From Bacteroidota bacterium (lineage in GTDB: Bacteria > Bacteroidota > Bacteroidia > Bacteroidales > JAKIYJ01): a DNA stretch of 12,446 nucleotides. The position numbers and the translations under genes are program-made. Location: the NCBI GenBank assembly GCA_022708585.1, contig JAKIYJ010000019.1:1-12446 (forward strand), written 5' to 3'. Positions 1 through 7,888 of the stretch are shown in pieces. The notes under the pieces are model-generated. The model was given only the letters and a program-made list of their open reading frames with translations, was not told the origin of the DNA and ran no database searches. Each line of letters begins with the position of its first letter. Position 1 is the first letter of the stretch.

Positions 1-14
1 TCCAAGGCGGATTT

Positions 15-39
15 AAAAACACATTATGGCATTTGTGTT
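15..39 (-). terminator. Weak hairpin, possible terminator downstream of aroC
   Basis: Read on the minus strand, AACACA and TGTGTT form a perfect 6-bp stem around a 10-nt loop, followed by a run of five T. This is the layout of an intrinsic terminator, and it lies about 180 nt beyond the aroC stop. The stem is short with only two G-C pairs, so it may be chance in AT-rich DNA. Nothing else is convincing in positions 1-219. Confidence 0.2.
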
Positions 40-219
40 ATAATAGTTAAATATAATAATATATTAAAAATTTGTTAATTATGATTTTAACTGTTTTTAT
101 TGCAACATTTTTATTGAATAGAGCCATGATTAATAAACAAAATAATAGCATTAAGGAGGCTAAAATTCAAAAAAAACATTTTGTCTTATTATTTATTCAT
201 TTAATTGACAATTTCAATA

Positions 220-1338
220 TTATTTATTTTTATTTGAAACAGTATGCAAAGAATTAAATCTTAGCAAATGATCAACAATTACAATAGCAGCCATAGCTTC
301 AACAACAGGTAATACTCTTGGTATTACACAAACATCGAATTTTCCTTTTATTTCAATTGATTTAGGATTTCCTTTGTTATCAATAGTTTGTTGAGGTATT
401 CCGATAGAAGAAGGCGGTTTAAATGCCACTTTAAAAAAAATATCCTGTCCATTTGAGATGCCACCAAGAATACCCCCCGCATTATTAGTTGATGTTGTAT
501 ATTTAACAGTATTATTTTTATTATCGATATCTGTCACAAAGGGATCATTGTGTTCAGAACCTTTCATTGATGCGGATTTAAAGCCCATGCCATATTCAAA
601 ACCTTTTGCGGATGGAATACTCATCATAGATTTTGCAAGTTCAGCCTGTAATTTGTCAAATACAGGTTCACCAAGTCCTGCCTGCACTCCTGTGATAACA
701 CATGCAACAACTCCTCCTGTGGTATCTTTCTCTCTTTTCATACGATTAAGATAGTTTATCATTCTTTCACTTAATTCAATATCAGGGCAAAACAATGGAC
801 TTTTATCAACTTTTTTAAAATCTGGCAGGTAAGAATCTTCGTTATATTTGTATGGTCCAACTTGCGAAGTATAAGTTCTTATATGTATTCCATTTTTCAC
901 TAAATACATCATAGCTACCGCTCCAGCAACAACTCTTGCAACAGTTTCCCTTGCCGAAGCTCTTCCACCTCCTCTATAATCTCTTATACCATATTTTTTC
1001 TCATAGGTAAAATCAGCATGCGATGGACGATATATATCTTTTAAATCTTCATAGGTATTGTCGGCAACATCTTTATTGGCAACATAAAAAGCCAATGGAG
1101 TACCTAATGTCATATCATTTTCCGAAAGTCCCGATAAAAACATAACTTTATCATCTTCTTTGCGTTCAGATTCAAAAAAAGACTTTCCTGTCGCTCGTCT
1201 TAATAAAAGATTATCAATAAAATTATAATCAATTTTTAAATTTGGTGGGCATCCATCAATAATACCACCAACAGCATTGCCATGCGACTCTCCAAAAGTT
1301 GTAACTCTGAACAATTCTCCGATACTGTTACCAGCCAT
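220..1338 (-). CDS. aroC: Chorismate synthase
   Basis: Cytoplasmic enzyme of the last common step of aromatic amino-acid synthesis. It converts 5-enolpyruvylshikimate-3-phosphate to chorismate and needs reduced FMN. The protein has 372 residues, slightly above the usual 350-365. The family signatures are clear: the N-terminal FGESHG motif (His19), the central YRPSHADFTYEKKYGIRDYRG stretch beginning near residue 103 (His107) running into GGGRASARET, and the C-terminal R-VLPVVEAMAAIVIVDHLL segment. The start is fixed by the typical MAGNSIGELFRVTTFGESHG opening. A tail of about 11 residues after DHLLRF (NSLHTVSNKNK) has no counterpart I recognise and explains the extra length. The start lies 13 nt after the stop of the secreted protease on the same strand, so the two are probably cotranscribed even though their jobs are unrelated. 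There is no clear Shine-Dalgarno sequence, as is usual in Bacteroidota. Confidence 0.97.
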   Translation of the reverse strand: MAGNSIGELFRVTTFGESHGNAVGGIIDGCPPNLKIDYNFIDNLLLRRATGKSFFESERKEDDKVMFLSGLSENDMTLGTPLAFYVANKDVADNTYEDLKDIYRPSHADFTYEKKYGIRDYRGGGRASARETVARVVAGAVAMMYLVKNGIHIRTYTSQVGPYKYNEDSYLPDFKKVDKSPLFCPDIELSERMINYLNRMKREKDTTGGVVACVITGVQAGLGEPVFDKLQAELAKSMMSIPSAKGFEYGMGFKSASMKGSEHNDPFVTDIDNKNNTVKYTTSTNNAGGILGGISNGQDIFFKVAFKPPSSIGIPQQTIDNKGNPKSIEIKGKFDVCVIPRVLPVVEAMAAIVIVDHLLRFNSLHTVSNKNK

Positions 1339-1351
1339 AGCAAAATCAAAT

Positions 1352-3481
1352 CTATTTAATAATCAACTTATTTAAACAGGAATTATAATTAGAAACAATA
1401 TTGACAAAATATACACCCTTCTTTAAGTTTGTAACAGGCAACTTGAATTTATTCAAATTGCCATAAGATACAAAATGATTTTCATTAATTAATCTTCCTG
1501 TTTCATCATAAATAAAAATATTGATATTTTCATTTGTTTCATTACAATAAAAATCAATATAAACAAAATCGGTAGCAGGATTAGGATACAGTGAGATAAA
1601 ATTATCTGTTCTGTTATAATCTTGAATGGCGGAAGGAGAAGTATAATATTCGGCGGTCCATCCTTGATAAGTAACAGAAGGTCCTGTTTTAAAAAGCACT
1701 AAGAGTTCAGGTCCTGAATAAGTAAAGTCTGCTGGTATAGAAAATCCCGAATAAGTTTTAAGAGTAAGTGCTGGTGATTGTGTTGGGTCAACAATTCTAA
1801 CATAATCATAATTAGGCTCTACTTCAAATTCAGTAAAATGTATGGTGATAGAGCCTGTACCTGGTGGTGCGATATGCCATTTACAGTTAAGATTATTATC
1901 ATACATATCACTACCACTGCCATCTGAAAAGGTCCCAAGAGGTTGATCAAGGACTACGGTACCAGAACAGCAGGCAGATTTTTTGGAAGTATATTCTATA
2001 AGCCAGCCTTTATCATTGACAGTGCTATTAGTAATAAATCTTACAAGTAATGCGCCTGAACTTGATGAGATATCGGATGGTAAAGAATTTCCCGACAAAG
2101 TTGCAAGCACGGGAGCGTTAACATCAGCGCCATCGTAAACAATCAATTTATCATTTAAATTTTCGGTATTGAACTTGATAAATTTAAGAGTGATTTTATC
2201 AACATTGTTTGGATTAATAAGCCATAAACAATCGGCATTTGCAGAATAATTATTTATTGGGCCACTTCCATCTTCAAATAATCCAGATGGATAAGTATAA
2301 CTTTGAGTTCCATTACAATAAGATGGATATGAACCAGCAGGAGCGATGTTAACAACAGCCCGTTGACCGGCTGTAAAATCGTAAGTGCCGGGATTAAGAT
2401 TATCAAGATAAAAATATCCATTATAATAACCGCTCCATCCCCAATTAAAATGATAATAATTTGTAATATCGTAGCCATCAACAACAAAAGCATGACCACT
2501 GCCTTGATCTGGATCAAAACCAGCATAGATAACAGGCTTTCCAGCATCAAGATTGGATGTTAGCATATTTTCCCACGAATAAGGGTAAGAATCTTTTTCA
2601 TAATATTTAACAGTATTGGAATAGCGAAAATAATTTCTAAAAGCATAAGCAGCATTATCAAGAGAAGCGCTGGAACCAGATGGAGAGTAATTCATTTCAA
2701 CTGCGACCCCACAGTGATACATTAAAGTAGCAACAGCCAGGTTACTGCTATTGACAGAGTTAATCATTGGAACCCATTCATAAGTGGTATTGGCAAAATC
2801 GGCAAACTGATAACCATAATTAAAATCATAATACGAATGTGAACTATATCCATGTAATGGATGTTTATAATATTGCATTACCTGTGCCATTGCAGTAGCT
2901 GTACAACCTGCCCAAACATGCCCCCCAGGTCCAGAAGGATCAGCCGGGCATAATTCATTATAATACTGGCCCTGGTCCCATTTACAGGTAAGTAATGGCT
3001 GAACGGATTTATCTTTTTGATTAAATAAATAATTATTTAAATTGTTTGACATTAAAGATTCCCAGGCAAATTTAATTTTATATGAAGCAGAAATATTGTA
3101 TTGCCTCACATATTCAATTTGATTTTTGCACCAGTGTATCCAATCTTTAAAAGCTAATGGTAAATCTTCTTTTATAGAAGACCCTGTAATAGAATAAGCC
3201 AATACTGGCTCAACCGCATCATCACCCGAAATAATTATAAAACCTTCGGGTTTAACTCCAAATATATATATGCAGGCTGCACTTTTATCTTCTATAACCT
3301 GTTGCATATAAATACCTTCGGGTAATGATTTCTTATTTCTATAATATTGCCATTTAATAAAGTTAAAAGCGACTTTTTCTGCCTCTGTTTTACTTATGCT
3401 TTCTGAAAATAAACAATTTAAAAAACCGAATATAAAAAAACAGATTATTATGTAAAATTTAAAAATTCTTTTCATACACAT
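1352..3481 (-). CDS. Secreted C10-family (streptopain-like) cysteine protease with two CUB-like domains and T9SS sorting domain
   Basis: A 709-residue exported protease. In order: a Sec signal peptide (about 1-28, basic MKRIFK then a hydrophobic core); a propeptide (about 29-160) of the kind that keeps C10 enzymes inactive; the C10 catalytic domain (about 160-380) with Cys193 in GCTATAMAQVMQ, His330 in GSGHAFVVDGYD, and the downstream FNWGWSGYYNGYF segment; two CUB-like beta domains (about 389-500 and 504-613), each with a paired-Cys pattern, a DGSG motif and a VYDG or RIVD-type strand; and a type A T9SS C-terminal domain (about 628-709) opening with SLYPNPATDF and ending GVYFVNIVS...KLIIK. 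That domain implies passage through the outer membrane and release or surface anchoring. Start choice is open between Met1 and Met3, which are six nucleotides apart. It probably digests extracellular protein to supply peptides. Its long upstream leader contains complementary repeats (see 3520-3669). Confidence 0.93.
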   Translation of the reverse strand: MCMKRIFKFYIIICFFIFGFLNCLFSESISKTEAEKVAFNFIKWQYYRNKKSLPEGIYMQQVIEDKSAACIYIFGVKPEGFIIISGDDAVEPVLAYSITGSSIKEDLPLAFKDWIHWCKNQIEYVRQYNISASYKIKFAWESLMSNNLNNYLFNQKDKSVQPLLTCKWDQGQYYNELCPADPSGPGGHVWAGCTATAMAQVMQYYKHPLHGYSSHSYYDFNYGYQFADFANTTYEWVPMINSVNSSNLAVATLMYHCGVAVEMNYSPSGSSASLDNAAYAFRNYFRYSNTVKYYEKDSYPYSWENMLTSNLDAGKPVIYAGFDPDQGSGHAFVVDGYDITNYYHFNWGWSGYYNGYFYLDNLNPGTYDFTAGQRAVVNIAPAGSYPSYCNGTQSYTYPSGLFEDGSGPINNYSANADCLWLINPNNVDKITLKFIKFNTENLNDKLIVYDGADVNAPVLATLSGNSLPSDISSSSGALLVRFITNSTVNDKGWLIEYTSKKSACCSGTVVLDQPLGTFSDGSGSDMYDNNLNCKWHIAPPGTGSITIHFTEFEVEPNYDYVRIVDPTQSPALTLKTYSGFSIPADFTYSGPELLVLFKTGPSVTYQGWTAEYYTSPSAIQDYNRTDNFISLYPNPATDFVYIDFYCNETNENINIFIYDETGRLINENHFVSYGNLNKFKLPVTNLKKGVYFVNIVSNYNSCLNKLIIK

Positions 3482-3519
3482 AGAAATGTTACATTATAAG
3501 TTAACAATATTTTAATTTT

Positions 3520-3669
3520 GAATCTGCTCCGAAAAATCATTTTTATTTTGAATAATTTTTTTGATAAAATAATAAATTTCATAGATAAATTAATTAAAAA
3601 TATAGATAAATTTAATTTGTCTATTTTTCGGAGTGGACTCAATTTTAGAATTTATAAAATCCGAAAAAT
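3520..3669. repeat. Three-copy complementary element; alternative hairpins in the divergent intergenic region
   Basis: GAATCTGCTCCGAAAAAT (3520-3537) and ATTTTTCGGAGTGGACTC (3623-3640) are inverted copies. The inner 11 bp pair perfectly and the outer part continues with two G-U-type pairs and one mismatch. A third copy, TCCGAAAAAT (3660-3669), repeats the first in direct orientation and is also complementary to the middle copy. The middle copy could therefore pair with either neighbour but not both. Between the arms lies a near-direct repeat, ATAGATAAATT at 3581 and 3602. The element sits upstream of the protease and, on the opposite side, upstream of hutI. It could be an RNA switch in the protease leader, a set of protein-binding sites, or a remnant of a small repeat. 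The repeats are seen directly; the role is inference. Confidence 0.6.
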
Positions 3670-3685
3670 TATATTTTTTCATTTA

Positions 3686-3693
3686 CAAAGTTA
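3686..3693 (-). promoter_or_regulatory. Candidate Bacteroidota -7 promoter element for the C10 protease
   Basis: On the minus strand this reads TAACTTTG, a perfect match to the Bacteroidota -7 consensus TAnnTTTG. A TTG lies about 22 nt further upstream, close to but slightly beyond the usual 19-21 nt spacing of the TTTG -33 element. If used, transcription would begin near 3679 and leave a leader of about 200 nt before the protease start. That leader would contain all three copies of the complementary element. Confidence 0.4.
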
Positions 3694-3735
3694 TGATTAA
3701 TTTAAATTATATACACAAGTAACGATATATTTTTA

Positions 3736-3743
3736 TTAATTTG
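3736..3743 (+). promoter_or_regulatory. Candidate -7 promoter element for hutI operon
   Basis: TTAATTTG matches the Bacteroidota -7 consensus TAnnTTTG at seven of eight relevant positions. It lies 25 nt before the chosen hutI ATG, leaving a short 5' leader. No clear TTTG -33 element is seen at the expected distance, so confidence is moderate to low. The element overlaps the TTG at 3741, which argues against that upstream codon as the real start of hutI. Confidence 0.35.
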
Positions 3744-3767
3744 CACAAAAATAAATTGTTGAATGCA

Positions 3768-5024
3768 ATGAATTTATTAACACTAAACATAAAAGAACTT
3801 GTCCAGATTGAACACAAAACAAGATTGAAAGTATCAGGTTCTGAAATGAATAAAGTTGATTCTATTCATAATGCCTATTTATATTCTGAGAATGGGATAA
3901 TAAAAGATTTTGGTAAAATGAGTGAACTTGATACCAATATTGTAAATTCAAAAAATGTTAATATAATCGATGCTTTTGGCAAAACAATAATACCAGCCTT
4001 TTGTGATTCGCATACGCATCTTGTATTTGCTGGCAGCAGGGAAACAGAATTTTTAGATAAAATAAACGGTTTGTCATATCAGGAAATCACTCAAGGTGGC
4101 GGAGGAATATTTAATTCATCCAAAAAAATTAAAGAAATATCTGAAGATAAATTATATGAATACAGTTATGAAAGGATAAAGGAAATTATGTCTTTTGGTA
4201 CCGGCAGTGTTGAAATTAAAAGTGGGTATGGACTTTCTACTGATAATGAGTTAAAAATGTTGAGAGTTATACAGAAACTCAAAAATAACGTTCCTGTAAA
4301 GATAAAATCTACATTTTTAGGAGCCCATGCAATTCCATTAGAATACCAGAACAATACTGATAAATATGTTGATATAATTATTAATGATATGCTTCCTCGT
4401 GTTGTTGATGAAGGATTAGCCGATTATATTGATGTTTTCTGCGATAAAGGATTTTTTAGTGTAGCTCAAACTGAAAGAATTCTTGAAGCTGGTATTAAAT
4501 ATAAATTAAAACCTAAAATACATGCAAACGAAATGGATATTTCGGGTGGTGTACAAACAGGAGTTAAATACAATGCATTAACAGTGGATCATCTGGAATG
4601 TATTGGAGAGGAAGAGATAGAATCATTAAAAGGGTCAACAACAATTCCTGTAGTACTTCCGGGGGTATCATTTTTTCAAAATATGCCTTATGCGCCTGCC
4701 CGTAAGCTTATTGATGCAGGATTACCTCTTGCTATGGCGAGTGATTTTAATCCTGGCACATCTCCATCAGGCAATATGCAATTCATATATTCATTAGGAT
4801 GTATCAAATACAAATTAACTCCGGCAGAAGTTCTTAATGCTATTACCATTAATGGTGCAGCAGCAATAGAATTAAGTGATATTACAGGATCAATAGCAAA
4901 AGGGAAATCAGCCGATTATATTATTACCAAGCCAATACCTTCTCTGGCATATATACCTTATGCATTTGGAAGCAACAAGTTAGATACTCTTGTACTTAAT
5001 GGAGAGATTGTTTATAGAAATTAA
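3768..5024 (+). CDS. hutI: Imidazolonepropionase
   Basis: Cytoplasmic amidohydrolase of histidine degradation. It hydrolyses 4-imidazolone-5-propionate to N-formimino-L-glutamate. From the ATG at 3768 it has 418 residues, the usual family length. Metal-site and catalytic landmarks are present: His82-Thr-His84 in FCDSHTHLVFAG, His252 in KIHANEMD, His275 in TVDHLECIG, and Asp326 in MASDFNPGTSPSG. The GSVEIKSGYGLS and LGAHAIP segments are also typical. The frame is open up to a TTG at 3741, but the ATG at 3768 opens with MNLLTLNIKELV, which resembles the normal start of the family, and the TTG overlaps the likely promoter. It is followed after 26 nt by ftcD, which uses its product, so an operon is expected. 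The hutH and hutU genes for the first two steps are not in the window. Confidence 0.97.
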   Translation: MNLLTLNIKELVQIEHKTRLKVSGSEMNKVDSIHNAYLYSENGIIKDFGKMSELDTNIVNSKNVNIIDAFGKTIIPAFCDSHTHLVFAGSRETEFLDKINGLSYQEITQGGGGIFNSSKKIKEISEDKLYEYSYERIKEIMSFGTGSVEIKSGYGLSTDNELKMLRVIQKLKNNVPVKIKSTFLGAHAIPLEYQNNTDKYVDIIINDMLPRVVDEGLADYIDVFCDKGFFSVAQTERILEAGIKYKLKPKIHANEMDISGGVQTGVKYNALTVDHLECIGEEEIESLKGSTTIPVVLPGVSFFQNMPYAPARKLIDAGLPLAMASDFNPGTSPSGNMQFIYSLGCIKYKLTPAEVLNAITINGAAAIELSDITGSIAKGKSADYIITKPIPSLAYIPYAFGSNKLDTLVLNGEIVYRN

Positions 5025-5050
5025 ATACATTTACAAAAATAAAAATCAAG

Positions 5051-6772
5051 ATGCAAGATTCATTTACATCAGAAAAAAGGATAATAGAATGCGTTCCTAA
5101 TTTCAGTGAAGGGAACGATATGAATGTAATAAAACAAATTACCGATGAAATAGCGAAAGTAGAAGGTGTAAAACTTCTTAATATTGACCCGGGCAAAGAC
5201 ACCAATCGTACAGTAGTTACTTTTGCAGGGGAACCAGAACAGGTTGTTATAGCTGCTTTTAATGCAATAAAAAAGGCTGCTGAATTGATAGATATGCGTA
5301 AACATAAAGGAAAACATCCACGTATGGGAGCAACCGATGTATGTCCTTTAATACCTGTTTCGGGAATAAGTATGGAAGAAACTGTAATATATGCACGTAA
5401 ACTTGCTGAAAAAGTCGGTAATGATCTTAAAATACCAGTTTATTGTTACGAATATGCTGCTTTTATAGACGAACGTCGTAATTTATCTAATTGTAGAGCT
5501 GGGGAATATGAAGGTTTACCACAAAAATTAAAAGATCCGCAATGGAAGCCCGACTTTGGTCCATCAGAATTTAATTCAACCGCTGGGGCAACAGCAATAG
5601 GAGCAAGAGATTTTTTAGTTGCTTATAATATTAATCTTAATACTACTTCTGTTAGAAGAGCCAATGCTATAGCCTTTGATATCAGAGAAAAAGGAAGAGT
5701 AAAACGCGAAGGAGATCCTGTTACAGGTAAAATAGTTAAAGATGAACAGGGAAACTCTGTTTATACACCAGGCTCGTTAAAAGCATGTAAAGCCATTGGA
5801 TGGTATATAAAAGAATACGGAATAGCCCAAATATCAATCAATTTGACGAATATCAATATTACACCAATACATATAGCCTTTGAAGAAGTTTGTAAAAAAG
5901 CGGATGAAAGAGGATTGAGAGTTACCGGTTCTGAAATTGTAGGACTTGTTCCACTTAAAGCAATACTTGATGCAGGGAAGTATTTTCTTAAAAAACAAAA
6001 ACGTTCAACCGGAATAGCTGAAAATGAAATAATAAAAATTGCTGTTAAATCGCTTGGACTGAGCGACATAAAACCATTCAACCCTGATGAAAAAATTATT
6101 GAATATGTTCTGAAAGATAAAAATACTGATAAACTGATGGACCTTAAATGTAAGGATTTTGTTGATGAAACGGCCTCTGAATCTCCTGCACCAGGTGGTG
6201 GGTCTGTTTCTGCTCTTGTTGGAACTCTGGGCGTTTCGCTGGGAACTATGGTCGCAAATTTATCTTCACATAAACCAGGCTGGGATGCAAAATGGGAATA
6301 TTTTTCTGACTATGCCGAAAAAGGACAGGAAATTAAGGAAAAACTTCTTCAACTTGTTGATGAAGATACAATAGCTTTTAATAAAATTATGGATGCATTG
6401 GCTTTGCCTAAAAATACGGAAGATGAAAAAAAAATAAGAGCAGAAGAAATTGAAAATGCAACATTGTATGCAATAGAAATTCCTTTTAGAGTGATGGAAA
6501 ATGCATACAAAAGTTTTGAAATTATTAAAACAATGGCATTTGATGGTAACCCAAACTCCATAAGTGATGCCGGCGTTGCTGCATTATGTGCTTCTATGGC
6601 TATTTCAGGCGCTTATTTAAACGTTAAAATTAATGCTTCTGGCTTAAAAAATAAATCATTAGCCGAACATTATATCCGTAAAGGTAAAGAAATTGAAGAT
6701 GATGCTAAAAATGTAACAAATGAAATTATCTCTTATGTAAACTCAAAAATTCAATCTTTTGATAAAAATTAA
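5051..6772 (+). CDS. ftcD: Bifunctional glutamate formimidoyltransferase / formimidotetrahydrofolate cyclodeaminase
   Basis: A 573-residue fusion arranged like animal FTCD (about 541 residues). The N-terminal formimidoyltransferase (about 10-330) moves the formimino group from formiminoglutamate to tetrahydrofolate, releasing glutamate. It opens with IIECVPNFSEG and contains KGKHPRMGATDVCPLIPV, where His89 corresponds to the catalytic His82 described for the porcine enzyme, and the RRANAIAFDIREKGR segment. After a linker (about 330-355), the cyclodeaminase domain (about 356-573) carries SPAPGGGSVSALVG at 378 and is predicted all-helical. It converts 5-formimino-THF to 5,10-methenyl-THF and ammonia. 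In the known fused enzyme the intermediate is channelled between sites on polyglutamylated folate. It lies 26 nt after hutI, which supplies its substrate, and 6 nt before a TPR lipoprotein gene. The cyclodeaminase end appears complete. Confidence 0.96.
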   Translation: MQDSFTSEKRIIECVPNFSEGNDMNVIKQITDEIAKVEGVKLLNIDPGKDTNRTVVTFAGEPEQVVIAAFNAIKKAAELIDMRKHKGKHPRMGATDVCPLIPVSGISMEETVIYARKLAEKVGNDLKIPVYCYEYAAFIDERRNLSNCRAGEYEGLPQKLKDPQWKPDFGPSEFNSTAGATAIGARDFLVAYNINLNTTSVRRANAIAFDIREKGRVKREGDPVTGKIVKDEQGNSVYTPGSLKACKAIGWYIKEYGIAQISINLTNINITPIHIAFEEVCKKADERGLRVTGSEIVGLVPLKAILDAGKYFLKKQKRSTGIAENEIIKIAVKSLGLSDIKPFNPDEKIIEYVLKDKNTDKLMDLKCKDFVDETASESPAPGGGSVSALVGTLGVSLGTMVANLSSHKPGWDAKWEYFSDYAEKGQEIKEKLLQLVDEDTIAFNKIMDALALPKNTEDEKKIRAEEIENATLYAIEIPFRVMENAYKSFEIIKTMAFDGNPNSISDAGVAALCASMAISGAYLNVKINASGLKNKSLAEHYIRKGKEIEDDAKNVTNEIISYVNSKIQSFDKN

Positions 6773-6778
6773 TAGAAA

Positions 6779-7867
6779 ATGAAATATTCAACAATTGCAA
6801 TTAATAAACTTATTTACAAAAAAAAATATGCTGTCTTAATATTTTGCTTGTTGGTCTTATTTTTTATATCATGTAAACATAATTCATCAAAAACCAGTGA
6901 AGGGGTTAAATCTGCTGTTGAAAATCTTACTCCTGAAATAGCTAATCTTACTTTACAAATCAATTCAAATCCTAAAAATCCTGAATTATACAAGAAAAGA
7001 GCAATAGCTTATCTCGACTTAAAGAAATTAGATGAAGCATTACTTGATATTAATAGAGCTTTAAGCATAGATTCTTCCAGAAGTGATTATTATGCCGTGC
7101 GTTCTGATATTTATTTCTCAATGGGCAAGATAACAAATTGCAGGTCTTCATTAGAAAAGGCTATTGCTTTGTCACCCGAAGACAAAGAATCTTTATTAAA
7201 ACTGGCGGAATTGCATTTTTACCTCAAAGAATATGACAACACTTTCAAATTACTTGATAAAGTTGCCTCTATTGATAAAAATGATGCAAGAGTATGGTTT
7301 ATGAGAGGCATTACTTATAAAGATATGGGTGATACTGCCAGAGCCATCAAATCTCTCATGGAAGCAGTCCAAATTGACGAAAATTATTATGATGCATATT
7401 TATATCTTGGAATTCTGCATGCAGCCAGAAAAAATCCACTGGCTGTCGATTTTTACAAAAATGCCCTGAATGTTAAACCCAACAGTCCTGAAATATTATA
7501 TAATCTTGGTTTGTTTTATCAGGAAACTGGCAATTATGACAAGGCGATTCAAACTTATACTATGGTAACCACACAGGATCTGAACCCTGATGATTCACAG
7601 TACCTTTTTCTTAAACATTCATTTTATAATCTGGGATATGTTAATTTGCAATATACTCACTTATACCGACAGGCAATTAAATATTTTACTTATGCTGTAT
7701 CTATTGACCCTATGTATGTTGAAGCGTACTATAATCGCGGTTATTCTTATGAACTGCTTGGAGATGTTATAAATGCCCGTAAAGATTATGAAAAATCATT
7801 ACAGCTAAGACCTAATTATGAACTGGCAATACAAGGACTTAACAGACTTGATAATATAGGAAAATAA
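6779..7867 (+). CDS. TPR-repeat lipoprotein
   Basis: A 362-residue protein with a basic, hydrophobic leader ending in a lipobox-like FFISC, which places the lipidated cysteine at Cys32. It is therefore probably an envelope lipoprotein. The rest is an array of about eight tetratricopeptide repeats of 34 residues starting near residue 55, with typical signatures such as AYLDLKKLDEALLDINRALS, GITYKDMGDTARAIKSLMEA and GYSYELLGDVINARKDYEKS. TPR arrays bind other proteins; no enzymatic motif is seen and the partner is unknown. It starts 6 nt after ftcD, so cotranscription is very likely, but I know of no role for such a protein in histidine breakdown. The start codon gives a sensible signal peptide. 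The next gene follows after 21 nt. Confidence 0.85.
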   Translation: MKYSTIAINKLIYKKKYAVLIFCLLVLFFISCKHNSSKTSEGVKSAVENLTPEIANLTLQINSNPKNPELYKKRAIAYLDLKKLDEALLDINRALSIDSSRSDYYAVRSDIYFSMGKITNCRSSLEKAIALSPEDKESLLKLAELHFYLKEYDNTFKLLDKVASIDKNDARVWFMRGITYKDMGDTARAIKSLMEAVQIDENYYDAYLYLGILHAARKNPLAVDFYKNALNVKPNSPEILYNLGLFYQETGNYDKAIQTYTMVTTQDLNPDDSQYLFLKHSFYNLGYVNLQYTHLYRQAIKYFTYAVSIDPMYVEAYYNRGYSYELLGDVINARKDYEKSLQLRPNYELAIQGLNRLDNIGK

Positions 7868-7888
7868 TATTTTTTCAATAAAAATATA

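Noticed and set aside
153..159. Perfect AAGGAGG Shine-Dalgarno-like sequence on the plus strand
   Set aside because: No usable start codon follows at a suitable distance, the downstream sequence runs into aroC on the other strand, and Bacteroidota rarely rely on such sites.
72..257. Plus-strand ORF of up to 61 codons starting at a TTG or at ATG 81
   Set aside because: It overlaps the 3' end of aroC, has the composition expected of random AT-rich DNA, lacks a ribosome-binding site at its start and resembles no family I know.
458..754. 98-codon plus-strand ORF inside aroC
   Set aside because: It lies wholly within a well-supported gene on the other strand and has no family resemblance.
2254..2550. 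98-codon minus-strand ORF in another frame of the protease gene, rich in Leu, Ile and Met
   Set aside because: It is a frame shadow of the catalytic and first CUB-like domain; the protease frame is intact across it.
3518..3700. 60-codon plus-strand ORF in the divergent intergenic region
   Set aside because: Its sequence is explained by the complementary repeats and AT-rich spacer; the Ile/Lys/Phe/Asn-rich product resembles no known protein and there is no ribosome-binding site.
3741..3767. TTG at 3741 as an earlier start for hutI
   Set aside because: It overlaps the likely -7 element, and the protein from ATG 3768 already has the normal family start and length.
5761..6081. 106-codon minus-strand ORF inside ftcD
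   Set aside because: It is antisense to a clear domain of ftcD and shows no known motif.
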